From contig DJEH01000100.1 in NCBI GenBank assembly GCA_002431845.1, positions 19,791 through 51,014 of the forward strand: a stretch of DNA of 31,224 nucleotides, in the 5' to 3' direction. How positions within the stretch are numbered: position 1 is the first letter of the stretch; each line of letters begins with the position of its first letter. The notes beneath the pieces were generated by a model. It saw only the letters and a list, made by a program, of their open reading frames with translations. It had not been told where the DNA came from and did not search any database. Of the stretch, positions 24,100-31,224 are shown one piece after another. The translations under genes and the position numbers were made by a program. This DNA is from Prevotellaceae bacterium UBA5903. Its GTDB lineage: Bacteria; Bacteroidota; Bacteroidia; Bacteroidales; Bacteroidaceae.

Positions 24100-26292
24100 T
24101 TAGCGAATAAAGAGTAATTCGCGATACTTAGGCAATGTCCACATTTCATCTTCAACAATAAGTTCGAGCTTATCAATGTGGTAGCGGATAGAATCAAAGT
24201 AGGGAGTAATGTCGTCGTGGTAGGCCACTGCCAATGCACGTACGTCTTCAATTTTATTCACTTGCTTACGCTTTTCAACCATTGCTTCAACGTTTTCGGC
24301 AACGAAACTTACGTGCTTATTGATTTTCTCAATAAGGTCGATGTTATAAGCAGTGAGTTCCTTTACCTTGGCAGGATCAGAGAATGCCTCTTGTATTTTA
24401 TGCACATTGTCTACCAATTCGCTTTGGTATTTTGTTGCCACAGGGATGATGTGGTTCATGCAGAGGTCGCCAAGCACGCGTGCTTCAATTTGGATTTTCT
24501 TTTGATAAGTTTCCCACTTGATTTCGTTGCGTGCCTCAAGTTCGTGCTTGTTCATTACGTTCATGCTCTCAAACATCTTGATAGATGCTTCGTCGAGATA
24601 ACGGTCAAAGATAACAGGGCACGAAGTTTCGCAGTCAAGTCCGCGACGCTTAGCCTCTTCCTTCCACTCATCGCTATAACCATTGCCATCAAAGTGGATT
24701 GGCTTGCAAGTTTTGATGTCTTGACGCAACACATCAAGGATTGCACTAACCTTGCTTTCGCCCTTTTCAATAAGAGCATCTACACGCGTCTTAAATTCGG
24801 TAAGGGCCTCAGCAACTGCTGTGTTCAATACTATCATTGCACTTGCACAGTTGGCTATTGAACCTACAGCACGGAACTCAAAGCGGTTGCCAGTAAAGGC
24901 AAATGGAGAGGTACGGTTACGGTCGGTGTTATCAACCATCAACTCTGGTATTTGTGGAATATCGAGTTTCACACCATGCTTGCCCTCGAGCGTAAAGAGT
25001 TCGTCCTTGGTAGAGTTTTCTACCTTTTCAAGTAGTTCGCTAAGTTGCTTGCCAAGGAAACTTGAAATGATTGCAGGAGGTGCTTCGTTTGCACCTAAGC
25101 GGTGAGCATTGGTTGCACTCATGATAGATGCTTTAAGCAAACCATTGTGCTTGTACACACCCATCAGGGTTTCTACGATAAATACAAGGAAGCGCAAGTT
25201 GTCTTCTGGAGTTTTGCCCGGACCATGAAGCAAGGCTCCAGTGTCGGTTGTCAAACTCCAGTTGTTGTGTTTACCCGAACCATTGATGCCTGCAAAAGGC
25301 TTTTCGTGTAAGAGACAACGGAAGCCGTGTTTGCGTGCTATCTTACGCATCAACGACATGATAAGCATGTTGTGGTCTACAGCCAAGTTGCACTCTTCAA
25401 AGATTGGTGCAAGCTCAAATTGGTTTGGAGCCACCTCGTTGTGACGTGTTTTGCAAGGGATACCCAACTCGAGTGCTTGAATTTCGAGGTCGCGCATAAA
25501 CTCTTGTACACGTTCGGGGATAGCACCAAAGTAGTGGTCGTCCATTTGTTGGTTCTTGGCAGAATCGTGGCCCATTAAGGTACGACCTGTAAGCAACAAG
25601 TCGGGACGTGCTGCGTACAATCCTTCGTCTACCAAGAAGTACTCTTGTTCCCATCCCAAGTTAGCAGTTACGCGTGTCACGTTGGGATCAAAGTAATGGC
25701 ACACGGCTGTTGCAGCCTTATCAACTGCTGCAAGGGCTTTTTTAAGAGGTGCCTTATAGTCGAGAGCCTCGCCTGTATAGCTTACAAAAATGGTAGGTAT
25801 CATTAGCGTGTCGCCCACGATAAACACGGGTGATGCGGGGTCCCAAGCCGAATAGCCACGAGCCTCAAATGTTGAACGAATACCACCATTAGGGAATGAA
25901 GACGCATCTGGCTCTTGCTGAACAAGTTCCTTACCAGAAAAATCCTCTACCATGCCACCCTTAAAGTCGTGTTCTACAAAAGCATCGTGCTTCTCGGCTG
26001 TGCCTTCAGTAAGTGGTTGAAACCAGTGAGTGCAGTGGGTTACACCCATCTCCATAGCCCATTGTTTCATACCCTTTGCCACATCGTTGGCCACAGACAA
26101 GGGGAGCGCAGTGCCTTTTTCAATTACTTCGCGGAGCTGCTGGTAGGTCTTGATAGGAAGATACTTAAACATCTTCTCTTGGTTAAAGACATACTTTCCA
26201 AAGTACTCTGAGGGACGCTCTTTTGGCGCCTTCACTTCGAGGGGACGTTTTTTAAACGCCTCTTCCACGACTTTAAATCGGAGGTTACTCAT
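24100..26292 (-). CDS. glnN: Type III glutamine synthetase
   Basis: ATP-dependent synthesis of glutamine from glutamate and ammonia, the main ammonia-assimilating step. The protein is 730 residues, matching the GSIII class first described in Bacteroides fragilis (about 729 residues) rather than the roughly 450-residue GSI. Visible are the GSIII N-terminus (MSNLRFKVVEEAFKKRP), metal-binding NLGWEQEYF (about 211-219), HNEVAPNQFELAP (284-296), the ammonia/ATP site NGSGKHNNWSL (337-347), and DRNRTSPFAFTGNRFEFRAVGS. The open frame begins 14 codons earlier, but ATG 26292 fits the family. It is the third of three minus-strand genes after dapF and dapL, 123 bp from dapL, with no terminator in the gap. 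A near -7 match, TAATTTGG on the minus strand around 26390, might give it a promoter of its own. Confidence 0.97.
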   Translation of the reverse strand: MSNLRFKVVEEAFKKRPLEVKAPKERPSEYFGKYVFNQEKMFKYLPIKTYQQLREVIEKGTALPLSVANDVAKGMKQWAMEMGVTHCTHWFQPLTEGTAEKHDAFVEHDFKGGMVEDFSGKELVQQEPDASSFPNGGIRSTFEARGYSAWDPASPVFIVGDTLMIPTIFVSYTGEALDYKAPLKKALAAVDKAATAVCHYFDPNVTRVTANLGWEQEYFLVDEGLYAARPDLLLTGRTLMGHDSAKNQQMDDHYFGAIPERVQEFMRDLEIQALELGIPCKTRHNEVAPNQFELAPIFEECNLAVDHNMLIMSLMRKIARKHGFRCLLHEKPFAGINGSGKHNNWSLTTDTGALLHGPGKTPEDNLRFLVFIVETLMGVYKHNGLLKASIMSATNAHRLGANEAPPAIISSFLGKQLSELLEKVENSTKDELFTLEGKHGVKLDIPQIPELMVDNTDRNRTSPFAFTGNRFEFRAVGSIANCASAMIVLNTAVAEALTEFKTRVDALIEKGESKVSAILDVLRQDIKTCKPIHFDGNGYSDEWKEEAKRRGLDCETSCPVIFDRYLDEASIKMFESMNVMNKHELEARNEIKWETYQKKIQIEARVLGDLCMNHIIPVATKYQSELVDNVHKIQEAFSDPAKVKELTAYNIDLIEKINKHVSFVAENVEAMVEKRKQVNKIEDVRALAVAYHDDITPYFDSIRYHIDKLELIVEDEMWTLPKYRELLFIR

Positions 26293-26415
26293 TGTGTGAT
26301 GAATGTTGTGAGCGAGTGGTAGAGTGCAGAGCATTTGCGCTTAATTATATTCGTTTAAAGCGTTGGCTTACCTACACGCTATTCTCGCCAAATTATGTAT
26401 TCTATTTTTTCCTTC

Positions 26416-27648
26416 TTATTTCTTTAGCCAAGCTTTTAAGCGTTGCATGGCTTCTTCGCACTCTTCGCGTTTGCCAAAGGCAGTGAGACGGATGTAGCCT
26501 TCGCCCGCAGGACCAAAGCCTACACCTGGGGTGCTCACCACGTTAATCTGCGTAAGGAGCTGTTCAAAGAACTCCCAGCTACCCACGCCATCGGGGGTTT
26601 TGAGCCAAATGTAAGGGGCATCAACACCGCCATACACCTTGAGCCCAACCTCTGTAAGGGCCTCGCGCATGATGCGTGCATTAGTCATATAATAGTCTAT
26701 CGTCTCGCGTATTTCGCGCTTGCCCTCTTCGGAGTATATAGCTTCGGCAGCACGCTGCACGATGTAAGCAGTGCCGTTGAACTTGGTACACTGGCGACGG
26801 TTCCACAATTGGTTTAACTGTACTTCTTCGCCACTCTTCGATGCAAAGACGAGCTCTTTTGGCACCACGGTATAGCCACAACGTAAACCAGTGAAGCCTG
26901 CTGTTTTTGAGTATGAATGGAACTCTACAGCACACTTCTTAGCACCCTCAATCTCGTAGATTGAATGGGGCACGCCCTTGCGTGTGATATATGCTTCGTA
27001 GGCTGCATCGTAGAGCAAAAGGCTCTTGTTTTTCAGCGCATAAGCCACCCACTTTTCAAGTTCTTCGCGTTGCAGCGTGGTTCCTGTAGGGTTGTTGGGG
27101 TAGCAAAGATATATCATATCGGTGGGATGATCGGGCAATTGCGGAATAAAATCGTTTGCCGCTGTGCAAGGGCAATAGGTTATTTTGCTCCAAATGCCGT
27201 TGTTTACTTCGCCAGCACGACCGCCCATCACGTTTGAGTCGATATATACGGGATAGATAGGGTCGGTTACGCAGATGCTATTGTCTGTACCCAAAATGTC
27301 GCCAAAGTTACCAGTGTCGCTTTTGGCACCATCGTTTATAAATATCTCATCTTCATCAAGATTGATGCCACGGGGTGCAAAGTCGTTTTCGACGATAGCC
27401 TTACGCAAAAACTCATAGCCATGTTCGGGACCATAGCCTCTAAAGGTGTCGGCACTGCCCATTTCGTCTACTGCTTTGTGTAGGGCCTTAATTACTGAAG
27501 GGGCCAACGGACGGGTCACATCGCCTATGCCCAAACGTATGATTTTGGCCTCTGGATGTGCCTCTTTATAAGCTGCTACCTTTTGGGCTATATCTGCAAA
27601 AAGATAGTTTTTTTGCAGTTTCAAAAAGTTTTCGTTAAGAGTTGTCAT
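26416..27648 (-). CDS. dapL: LL-diaminopimelate aminotransferase
   Basis: PLP-dependent enzyme that converts tetrahydrodipicolinate directly to LL-diaminopimelate using glutamate, by-passing the succinylase and acetylase steps of lysine synthesis. The 410-residue protein begins NENFLKLQKNYLFADIAQKV and contains LGIGDVTRPL, GAKSDTGNF, CYPNNPTGT (182-190), YDAAYEAY and the PLP-binding lysine K248 in HSYSKTAGFTGLRCGY. Length and these motifs are characteristic of DapL, not of general aspartate aminotransferases. dapF, the next step in the pathway, lies just upstream in the same direction (82 bp away), and glnN lies downstream. The glutamate it uses as amino donor is connected metabolically to glnN. 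Confidence 0.96.
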   Translation of the reverse strand: MTTLNENFLKLQKNYLFADIAQKVAAYKEAHPEAKIIRLGIGDVTRPLAPSVIKALHKAVDEMGSADTFRGYGPEHGYEFLRKAIVENDFAPRGINLDEDEIFINDGAKSDTGNFGDILGTDNSICVTDPIYPVYIDSNVMGGRAGEVNNGIWSKITYCPCTAANDFIPQLPDHPTDMIYLCYPNNPTGTTLQREELEKWVAYALKNKSLLLYDAAYEAYITRKGVPHSIYEIEGAKKCAVEFHSYSKTAGFTGLRCGYTVVPKELVFASKSGEEVQLNQLWNRRQCTKFNGTAYIVQRAAEAIYSEEGKREIRETIDYYMTNARIMREALTEVGLKVYGGVDAPYIWLKTPDGVGSWEFFEQLLTQINVVSTPGVGFGPAGEGYIRLTAFGKREECEEAMQRLKAWLKK

Positions 27649-27679
27649 TTCTTTGTTTCTATGCTTTTCAAAGCCACAT

Positions 27680-27713
27680 CCCCTACCCCTTTTCTGTTAG
27701 AAAGAGGCAGGGG
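27680..27713 (-). other. Hairpin between dapF and dapL
   Basis: A CCCCT-rich arm (27680-27693) pairs with a GAAAGAGG-CAGGGG arm (27700-27713) around a 6-base loop. About 12 pairs form, with two mismatches. No T run follows on the minus strand, so full termination is unlikely. It may adjust the dapF/dapL ratio or protect an mRNA end. Confidence 0.45.
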
Positions 27714-27729
27714 AATGCGCTATATTTTG

Positions 27730-28584
27730 TTACTCAATATCTATTACACCATCAAACACCTTGGTGGCTGGTCCTGTCATAAACACGTGGCCACACTTGT
27801 CGCACCACTCAATATGAAGGGTGCCACCATCCATCACGATGTTGCTACTTCGGTCTGTGCGATGAGTGAGTGCCGCTGCCACAGCTGTGGCACATGCGCC
27901 AGTTCCGCAAGCCATTGTTATGCCCGAACCACGCTCCCACACACGCATACGTATGCTACCATCTGCACGCAGTGTGGCAAACTCAATGTTGCATCTTTCT
28001 GGAAATATGGGTGCAAACTCCAACGTTGGACCAACGCCAGCCACGTCAAAACTCTCGGCATCATCAACAAATACCACAAAGTGTGGGTTGCCCATCGACA
28101 CAAATGTACCTCTGTAGGTTTTGCCATCGGTGCTTGTCACCTCGCCTTCGGTCATAGAGCCATCGGGCGTAGCCAATTGCGACTTTACAGCCAAACGAGG
28201 GGCGTCCATATCCACGGTTACATGGTCTACGTGGTTGGTTTCGTCTACATGAAGTTTGAGTATTTTTATGCCCGAAAGCGTAGATAGCTTTATCTCGGTT
28301 TTGCTTGTCAAGCCATATTCATATAGATATTTACCTATGCAACGCGAGGCATTGCCGCACATGCGCGCTTCAGACCCATCGTTGTTGAATATGCGCATTG
28401 AGAAGTCGGCACCATCGGCACCTTTGCCAATCAACACTAAGCCATCGCCACCAATGCCTTTGTGACGATCGCTCCATAGCTCCGAAAGGTGTTCGGGGTT
28501 GTCTATGGGATATTTCAGGGTATTGACATATATATAGTCATTGCCTGCACCATGCATCTTGGTAAATTCTATTTGTTTGGGCAT
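27730..28584 (-). CDS. dapF: Diaminopimelate epimerase
   Basis: Converts LL-diaminopimelate to meso-diaminopimelate, the direct precursor of lysine and of the peptidoglycan cross-link. At 284 residues it has normal length. The two catalytic cysteines are present: C76 in ARMCGNASRC and C226 in TMACGTGACA. FTKMHGAGNDYIYV at the start, GGDGLV, FNNDGSE and SMGNPHFV are family signatures. It is cofactor-free and forms two pseudo-symmetric halves. The gene is first of the dapF-dapL-glnN run and has a -7 box upstream at 28614-28621. Confidence 0.97.
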   Translation of the reverse strand: MPKQIEFTKMHGAGNDYIYVNTLKYPIDNPEHLSELWSDRHKGIGGDGLVLIGKGADGADFSMRIFNNDGSEARMCGNASRCIGKYLYEYGLTSKTEIKLSTLSGIKILKLHVDETNHVDHVTVDMDAPRLAVKSQLATPDGSMTEGEVTSTDGKTYRGTFVSMGNPHFVVFVDDAESFDVAGVGPTLEFAPIFPERCNIEFATLRADGSIRMRVWERGSGITMACGTGACATAVAAALTHRTDRSSNIVMDGGTLHIEWCDKCGHVFMTGPATKVFDGVIDIE

Positions 28585-28613
28585 ATTGTTTCGTTTTGTT
28601 CTTTAAACTGATG

Positions 28614-28621
28614 CAAAGATA
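28614..28621 (-). promoter_or_regulatory. Promoter -7 box for dapF
   Basis: On the minus strand this reads TATCTTTG, an exact TAnnTTTG match, about 30 bases before the ATG at 28584. A -33 TTTG at the usual spacing is not seen; one lies too close (28633-28636). Confidence 0.55.
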
Positions 28622-28755
28622 TAACTTTTCAACAAAACAAGCATAAATTCTTACAATTTTCTTCATATAATAAGTTTATTCATACATTTTTCTACTTTAT
28701 TCATGCTTTTTCGCTCAGTTTGTTTTACAAAACGATTATATTTAGGACAAAAGGC

Positions 28756-28789
28756 TTTGTACGCTTCTCATATTTTAGTTGTAAGTTTG
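28756..28789 (+). promoter_or_regulatory. Promoter for the histidine phosphatase gene
   Basis: TTTG (28756-28759), a 22-base spacer and TAAGTTTG (28782-28789) fit the Bacteroidota -33/-7 pattern, with the spacer slightly longer than usual. The start would be near 28796, about 39 bases before the ATG at 28835. The 250-bp region is divergent with dapF. Confidence 0.65.
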
Positions 28790-28834
28790 CAGCACATTAC
28801 GATTTTTAAATAAATCATTACCCTTTAGATTATT

Positions 28835-29401
28835 ATGACACATCTATATCTTGTTCGGCACGGCGAAACCCTGGAGAACCAACAGCAGATATTGCAAGGT
28901 TGTATGCCAGGACATTTGTCTGAAAATGGCATAAAGCAAGCCGAAGAACTGAAATGCAAACTTCAAGAAAGCGGTATCAAGTTTGACATTATGCTGGTAA
29001 GCGACCTTAAACGCACACTCGACACCGCCGTCATTGTTAATAAAGCTCTGCACCTTTTGCTCACGCCCTGCCCCCTCTTGCGCGAACGTGATTGGGGCAG
29101 TTACACAGGCATTGCCATCAGCATAGCCAAGAGTACACCCATACCCAGCGATGCCGAAAGCGTGGAGCACATGTTTATGCGCGCCAGGCTTTTTCTGAAG
29201 TATGTTGAGGCTAATTTTAGTGGAAAAACGGTACTGGCTATTGGTCATGGCTTGTTTAACCGCACCATTCAAGCAAGCCTCATGGGATGTGCTATTAAGG
29301 ATGTGCCTCGCATCAATAATTGCGAAATTAGGCATCTACAATTTGAGCATTTACCCAATGATTGGAGGGGAGAAGCAGAACAAGTGGTTTCGGCTGACTA
29401 A
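28835..29401 (+). CDS. Histidine phosphatase (phosphoglycerate mutase-like)
   Basis: Small (188 residues) cytoplasmic phosphatase of the histidine phosphatase superfamily, branch 1. The phosphorylated histidine is H9 in LVRHGET, the acidic residue is E84 in LLRERDWGSYTG, and the second histidine is H138 in AIGHG. R60 in SDLKRTLDTA completes the phosphate pocket. The substrate is open: alpha-ribazole phosphatase, sugar phosphatase and broad phosphatase are all possible, and no cobalamin genes are nearby to favour the first. It has its own promoter and is followed by a 426-bp gene-free region. Confidence 0.9.
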   Translation: MTHLYLVRHGETLENQQQILQGCMPGHLSENGIKQAEELKCKLQESGIKFDIMLVSDLKRTLDTAVIVNKALHLLLTPCPLLRERDWGSYTGIAISIAKSTPIPSDAESVEHMFMRARLFLKYVEANFSGKTVLAIGHGLFNRTIQASLMGCAIKDVPRINNCEIRHLQFEHLPNDWRGEAEQVVSAD

Positions 29402-29827
29402 AGAGCAGCGTATGCCAATCATTTTTTATTAAAAAAGGAGGTGGTATTCGTCAATATTGCAAGTATCACATAACCAACTTGCATTTTTTGCAATTTGATG
29501 AACCTTGCCTTTATATAATACAAACGTCTGATAATCAAGGCATAACACGCAACATACCACAACAAAGTGCGCATCATGCTGGCGTATCAAGGCCGTGATA
29601 CGAGCGTATCACGGGCGTGATACGCCAACTAAATACGTATGGTGCTTTTGCAAAGTACGTTTTTAGACATCAGCACAATATGTAATCATTTGAAAAAAAA
29701 TCTATGCCTTGACAACTTAAAGAAATGTGGTTAATATGTCGTAGAAAGTGAGATAAGTGTTCTTTGTGTTTAATTTATCCGAATTACAGAACAACGTTTA
29801 TACTTGACTTGTTATTTAATTTGCAAC
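29402..29827 (+). other. 426-bp gene-free region
   Basis: Contains an AT-rich inverted repeat TTTTTT/AAAAAA (29423-29436), directly followed by an AAGGAGGTGG stretch with no start codon behind it. It also holds the palindromic repeat at 29580-29627 and an AT-rich tract before the metallophosphoesterase gene. No coding sequence with support and no exact TAnnTTTG promoter were found. A TTG at 29804 is in frame with the next gene but is less likely than the ATG at 29828. Confidence 0.6.
29580..29627. repeat. Second copy of the alternating palindromic repeat
   Basis: Four 9-mers at an 11-bp pitch: CGTATCAAG (29583-29591), CGTGATACG (29594-29602), CGTATCACG (29605-29613) and CGTGATACG (29616-29624). 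Positions 29594-29627 are identical over 34 bp to 42-75, in the same orientation. The whole element is bounded by an outer inverted repeat, TGGCGTATCA (29580-29589) and TGATACGCCA (29618-29627). It sits in the middle of an intergenic region, about 29.5 kb from the array at the left edge. Confidence 0.9.
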
Positions 29828-30643
29828 ATGAAACAACATATTTTACATACTGCATTCATGTTGCTCGTTGCCTCGTCATTGACGTCGTGCGACTTGTTTG
29901 ACTATCATCCCTACGACACCCACGTTAAGGGCAAACATCATATAAACGAGCAAAACATTCGGCGAATAGAGAATGCGTGCAAAGGGAAAAAGCGCATTGT
30001 TTTTGCTGTGATAAGCGACACGCAACGATGGTACGACGAAACCAACGCTGCCGTTAGGAGCATTAATGCACACAAGGATATTGATTTTGTAGTGCATTGT
30101 GGTGATATATCTGATTTTGGAGTTACCAAAGAATTTACTATACAACGCGACATCTTAGAAAAACTTTCAGTGCCTTACGTGGTGTTGATAGGCAATCACG
30201 ACTGCTTGGGCACGGGAGGTGACACGTATAGATATGTGTTCGGTTCGCCCAATTTTAGTTTTAACGCAGGCAACACACACTTTGTATGCCTTAATACTAA
30301 TGCTTATGAATACGACTACTCTGTTGCCATACCCGACTTTTCGTTTATAAAGTCAGACTACAGCAATTTGCCAACTGACATTACGCGCTCGGTGGTTGCG
30401 ATGCATGCCATGCCACACTCCGACCAGTTTAATAACAACGTTGCCGACGTATTTGAAACGGAAATGAAAAAGTATAAGTCGCTTCAGTTCTGCCTGTGTG
30501 GACACGGACACGCAACGAGTGTGGAAGACATTTTTAACGATGGTATGCTTTATTATGAGTGTGGAGCAGCAAAGAGTCGCGAGTATTTATTGTTTACCCT
30601 AAATCAAGATGGAACATACAACTATGAAGTGGTTAAATACTAA
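29828..30643 (+). CDS. Metallophosphoesterase lipoprotein
   Basis: Predicted envelope-anchored phosphoesterase of 271 residues. The signal peptide ends in SLTSC with C21 as the lipid-bearing residue. Calcineurin-like metal motifs follow in order: D64-x-Q66 (VISDTQRW), GDISD with D93, GNHD with N123 and H124, H193 (AMHAMPH) and GHGH (225-228). The first motif is D-x-Q instead of the usual D-x-H, so one metal ligand is changed; the others are intact, so activity is likely. The substrate (phosphomonoester, diester or nucleotide) is not known. The open frame can start at a TTG 24 bases earlier, but ATG 29828 gives the proper signal peptide. The next gene starts inside its last codons, a 20-bp overlap, so the two are probably translated together. 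Confidence 0.9.
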   Translation: MKQHILHTAFMLLVASSLTSCDLFDYHPYDTHVKGKHHINEQNIRRIENACKGKKRIVFAVISDTQRWYDETNAAVRSINAHKDIDFVVHCGDISDFGVTKEFTIQRDILEKLSVPYVVLIGNHDCLGTGGDTYRYVFGSPNFSFNAGNTHFVCLNTNAYEYDYSVAIPDFSFIKSDYSNLPTDITRSVVAMHAMPHSDQFNNNVADVFETEMKKYKSLQFCLCGHGHATSVEDIFNDGMLYYECGAAKSREYLLFTLNQDGTYNYEVVKY

Positions 30644-31224
30644 TGGAATTGTAAGGGGGAAATGGTTACTTGTTGCGGTGTTGTCTGCATTCTTTTCGCT
30701 ACAAATTTGCGCACAAAATGATATTGAAACTACCAATTCGGCTAAAATTAGTACAAACGATAGCTTGACAAGAAAAGACACTACAACCTTAGGAACTTAC
30801 AGATTGTCGCGCTACGAAAAAAATAAACAACGCGCCATGAACCGTTGGAAACGACTCATACCCACTCAGGCCTCGCTGCAATATGCTGGTAGCATAGGAC
30901 TAATGAGTGTTGGATGGGGATGGCATTATGGTAAAGGACAACATTGGGAAACGGATATGCTAATAGGTATTGTGCCACGCTATCATACTGAGAAATTTCA
31001 CACTACCTTTACAATTAAGCAACGCTATATACCTTGGCATTGCATTTTAAGCCATCGTTGGTGCATTGAACCTCTAACCGCGGGTGTATTTTTCAACACA
31101 ATTTCGGGCGATGACTTTTGGCGCTCTTTGCCCGATAAATATCCCAAACACTACTACGGCTTTTCTACTAAGGTAAGGGCTAACATCTATGTGGGACAAC
31201 GTTTTAGGTTTAACATTCCACGCA
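30624..31224 (+). CDS. Partial outer-membrane-type exported protein, runs off the window
   Basis: An open frame starts at ATG 30624, inside the end of the metallophosphoesterase gene, and stays open to the window end (200 complete codons, no stop). The N-terminus MKWLNTNGIVRGKWLLVAVL, continuing SAFFSLQICAQ, is a signal peptide with cleavage near residue 31. After a polar stretch and a basic stretch (about 65-75), the sequence has alternating, aromatic-rich segments (GWGWHYGKGQHW, ETDMLIGIVPRYH, FHTTFTIKQRY, YYGFSTKVRANIYVGQRF) typical of outer-membrane beta-barrel strands. No named family is recognised. Coupling to the metallophosphoesterase suggests a shared envelope role. The C-terminal part is missing. 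Confidence 0.75.
   Translation, partial: MKWLNTNGIVRGKWLLVAVLSAFFSLQICAQNDIETTNSAKISTNDSLTRKDTTTLGTYRLSRYEKNKQRAMNRWKRLIPTQASLQYAGSIGLMSVGWGWHYGKGQHWETDMLIGIVPRYHTEKFHTTFTIKQRYIPWHCILSHRWCIEPLTAGVFFNTISGDDFWRSLPDKYPKHYYGFSTKVRANIYVGQRFRFNIPR

Noticed and set aside
24178..24861. 227-codon open frame antisense to glnN
   Set aside because: It lies entirely within the strongly supported glnN gene on the other strand, has no known motif, and is typical of codon-bias shadow frames.
27556..28287. 243-codon open frame antisense to dapF and the start of dapL
   Set aside because: It spans two well-supported genes and their gap, and the predicted protein is Cys/His-rich noise without domain structure.

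Overview
This window looks like a chromosomal, mostly housekeeping segment of a Bacteroidales bacterium, most likely of the Prevotella group. The evidence is a type III glutamine synthetase, the LL-diaminopimelate aminotransferase route, a Bacteroidota-type Lon and tRNA-guanine transglycosylase, DUF4369/TlpA-type exported thioredoxins, and repeated matches to the Bacteroidota promoter pattern (TTTG, about 19 bases, TAnnTTTG) in place of an E. coli-type promoter. No rRNA, tRNA, insertion sequence, phage gene or CRISPR array was seen.

Layout. Positions 1-257 hold a tandem palindromic repeat array and a terminator-like hairpin belonging to whatever lies to the left. From 258 to 15467 all genes are on the plus strand: a Dna2-like nuclease-helicase, lon, tgt, an LptF/LptG-type permease, a DEAD-box RNA helicase, an unrecognised exported protein, a structured leader with a DUF4369 lipoprotein, a small acidic protein and a secreted GH20 hexosaminidase. 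A methyltransferase follows (15550-16281) and converges on a minus-strand TlpA-like thioredoxin. Divergent from that is a plus-strand set: a Dpm1-like glycosyltransferase, dihydroorotase and a PlsC-type acyltransferase. From 20802 to 28584 everything is on the minus strand: dapF, dapL, glnN, pgi, a HAD phosphatase and tcdA. The right end is plus strand: a histidine phosphatase, a second copy of the palindromic repeat, a metallophosphoesterase lipoprotein and a truncated outer-membrane-type protein.

How the genes fit together. dapF, dapL and glnN link ammonia assimilation to lysine and meso-diaminopimelate (cell wall) synthesis. lon, tgt, the permease and the DEAD-box helicase form a plus-strand run covering protein quality control, tRNA modification, LPS export and RNA remodelling. 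tcdA is a second tRNA-modification gene. The secreted hexosaminidase and the DUF4369 proteins belong to the envelope.

Nothing here is clearly a new multi-gene system. The strongest unexplained signal is the repeat: a 9-mer alternating with its own reverse complement every 11 bp, present at both ends of the window with a 34-bp identical core about 29.5 kb apart. Next are the stand-alone Dna2-like nuclease-helicase beside it, the 521-residue exported protein of unknown family, and the structured leader before the DUF4369 lipoprotein.
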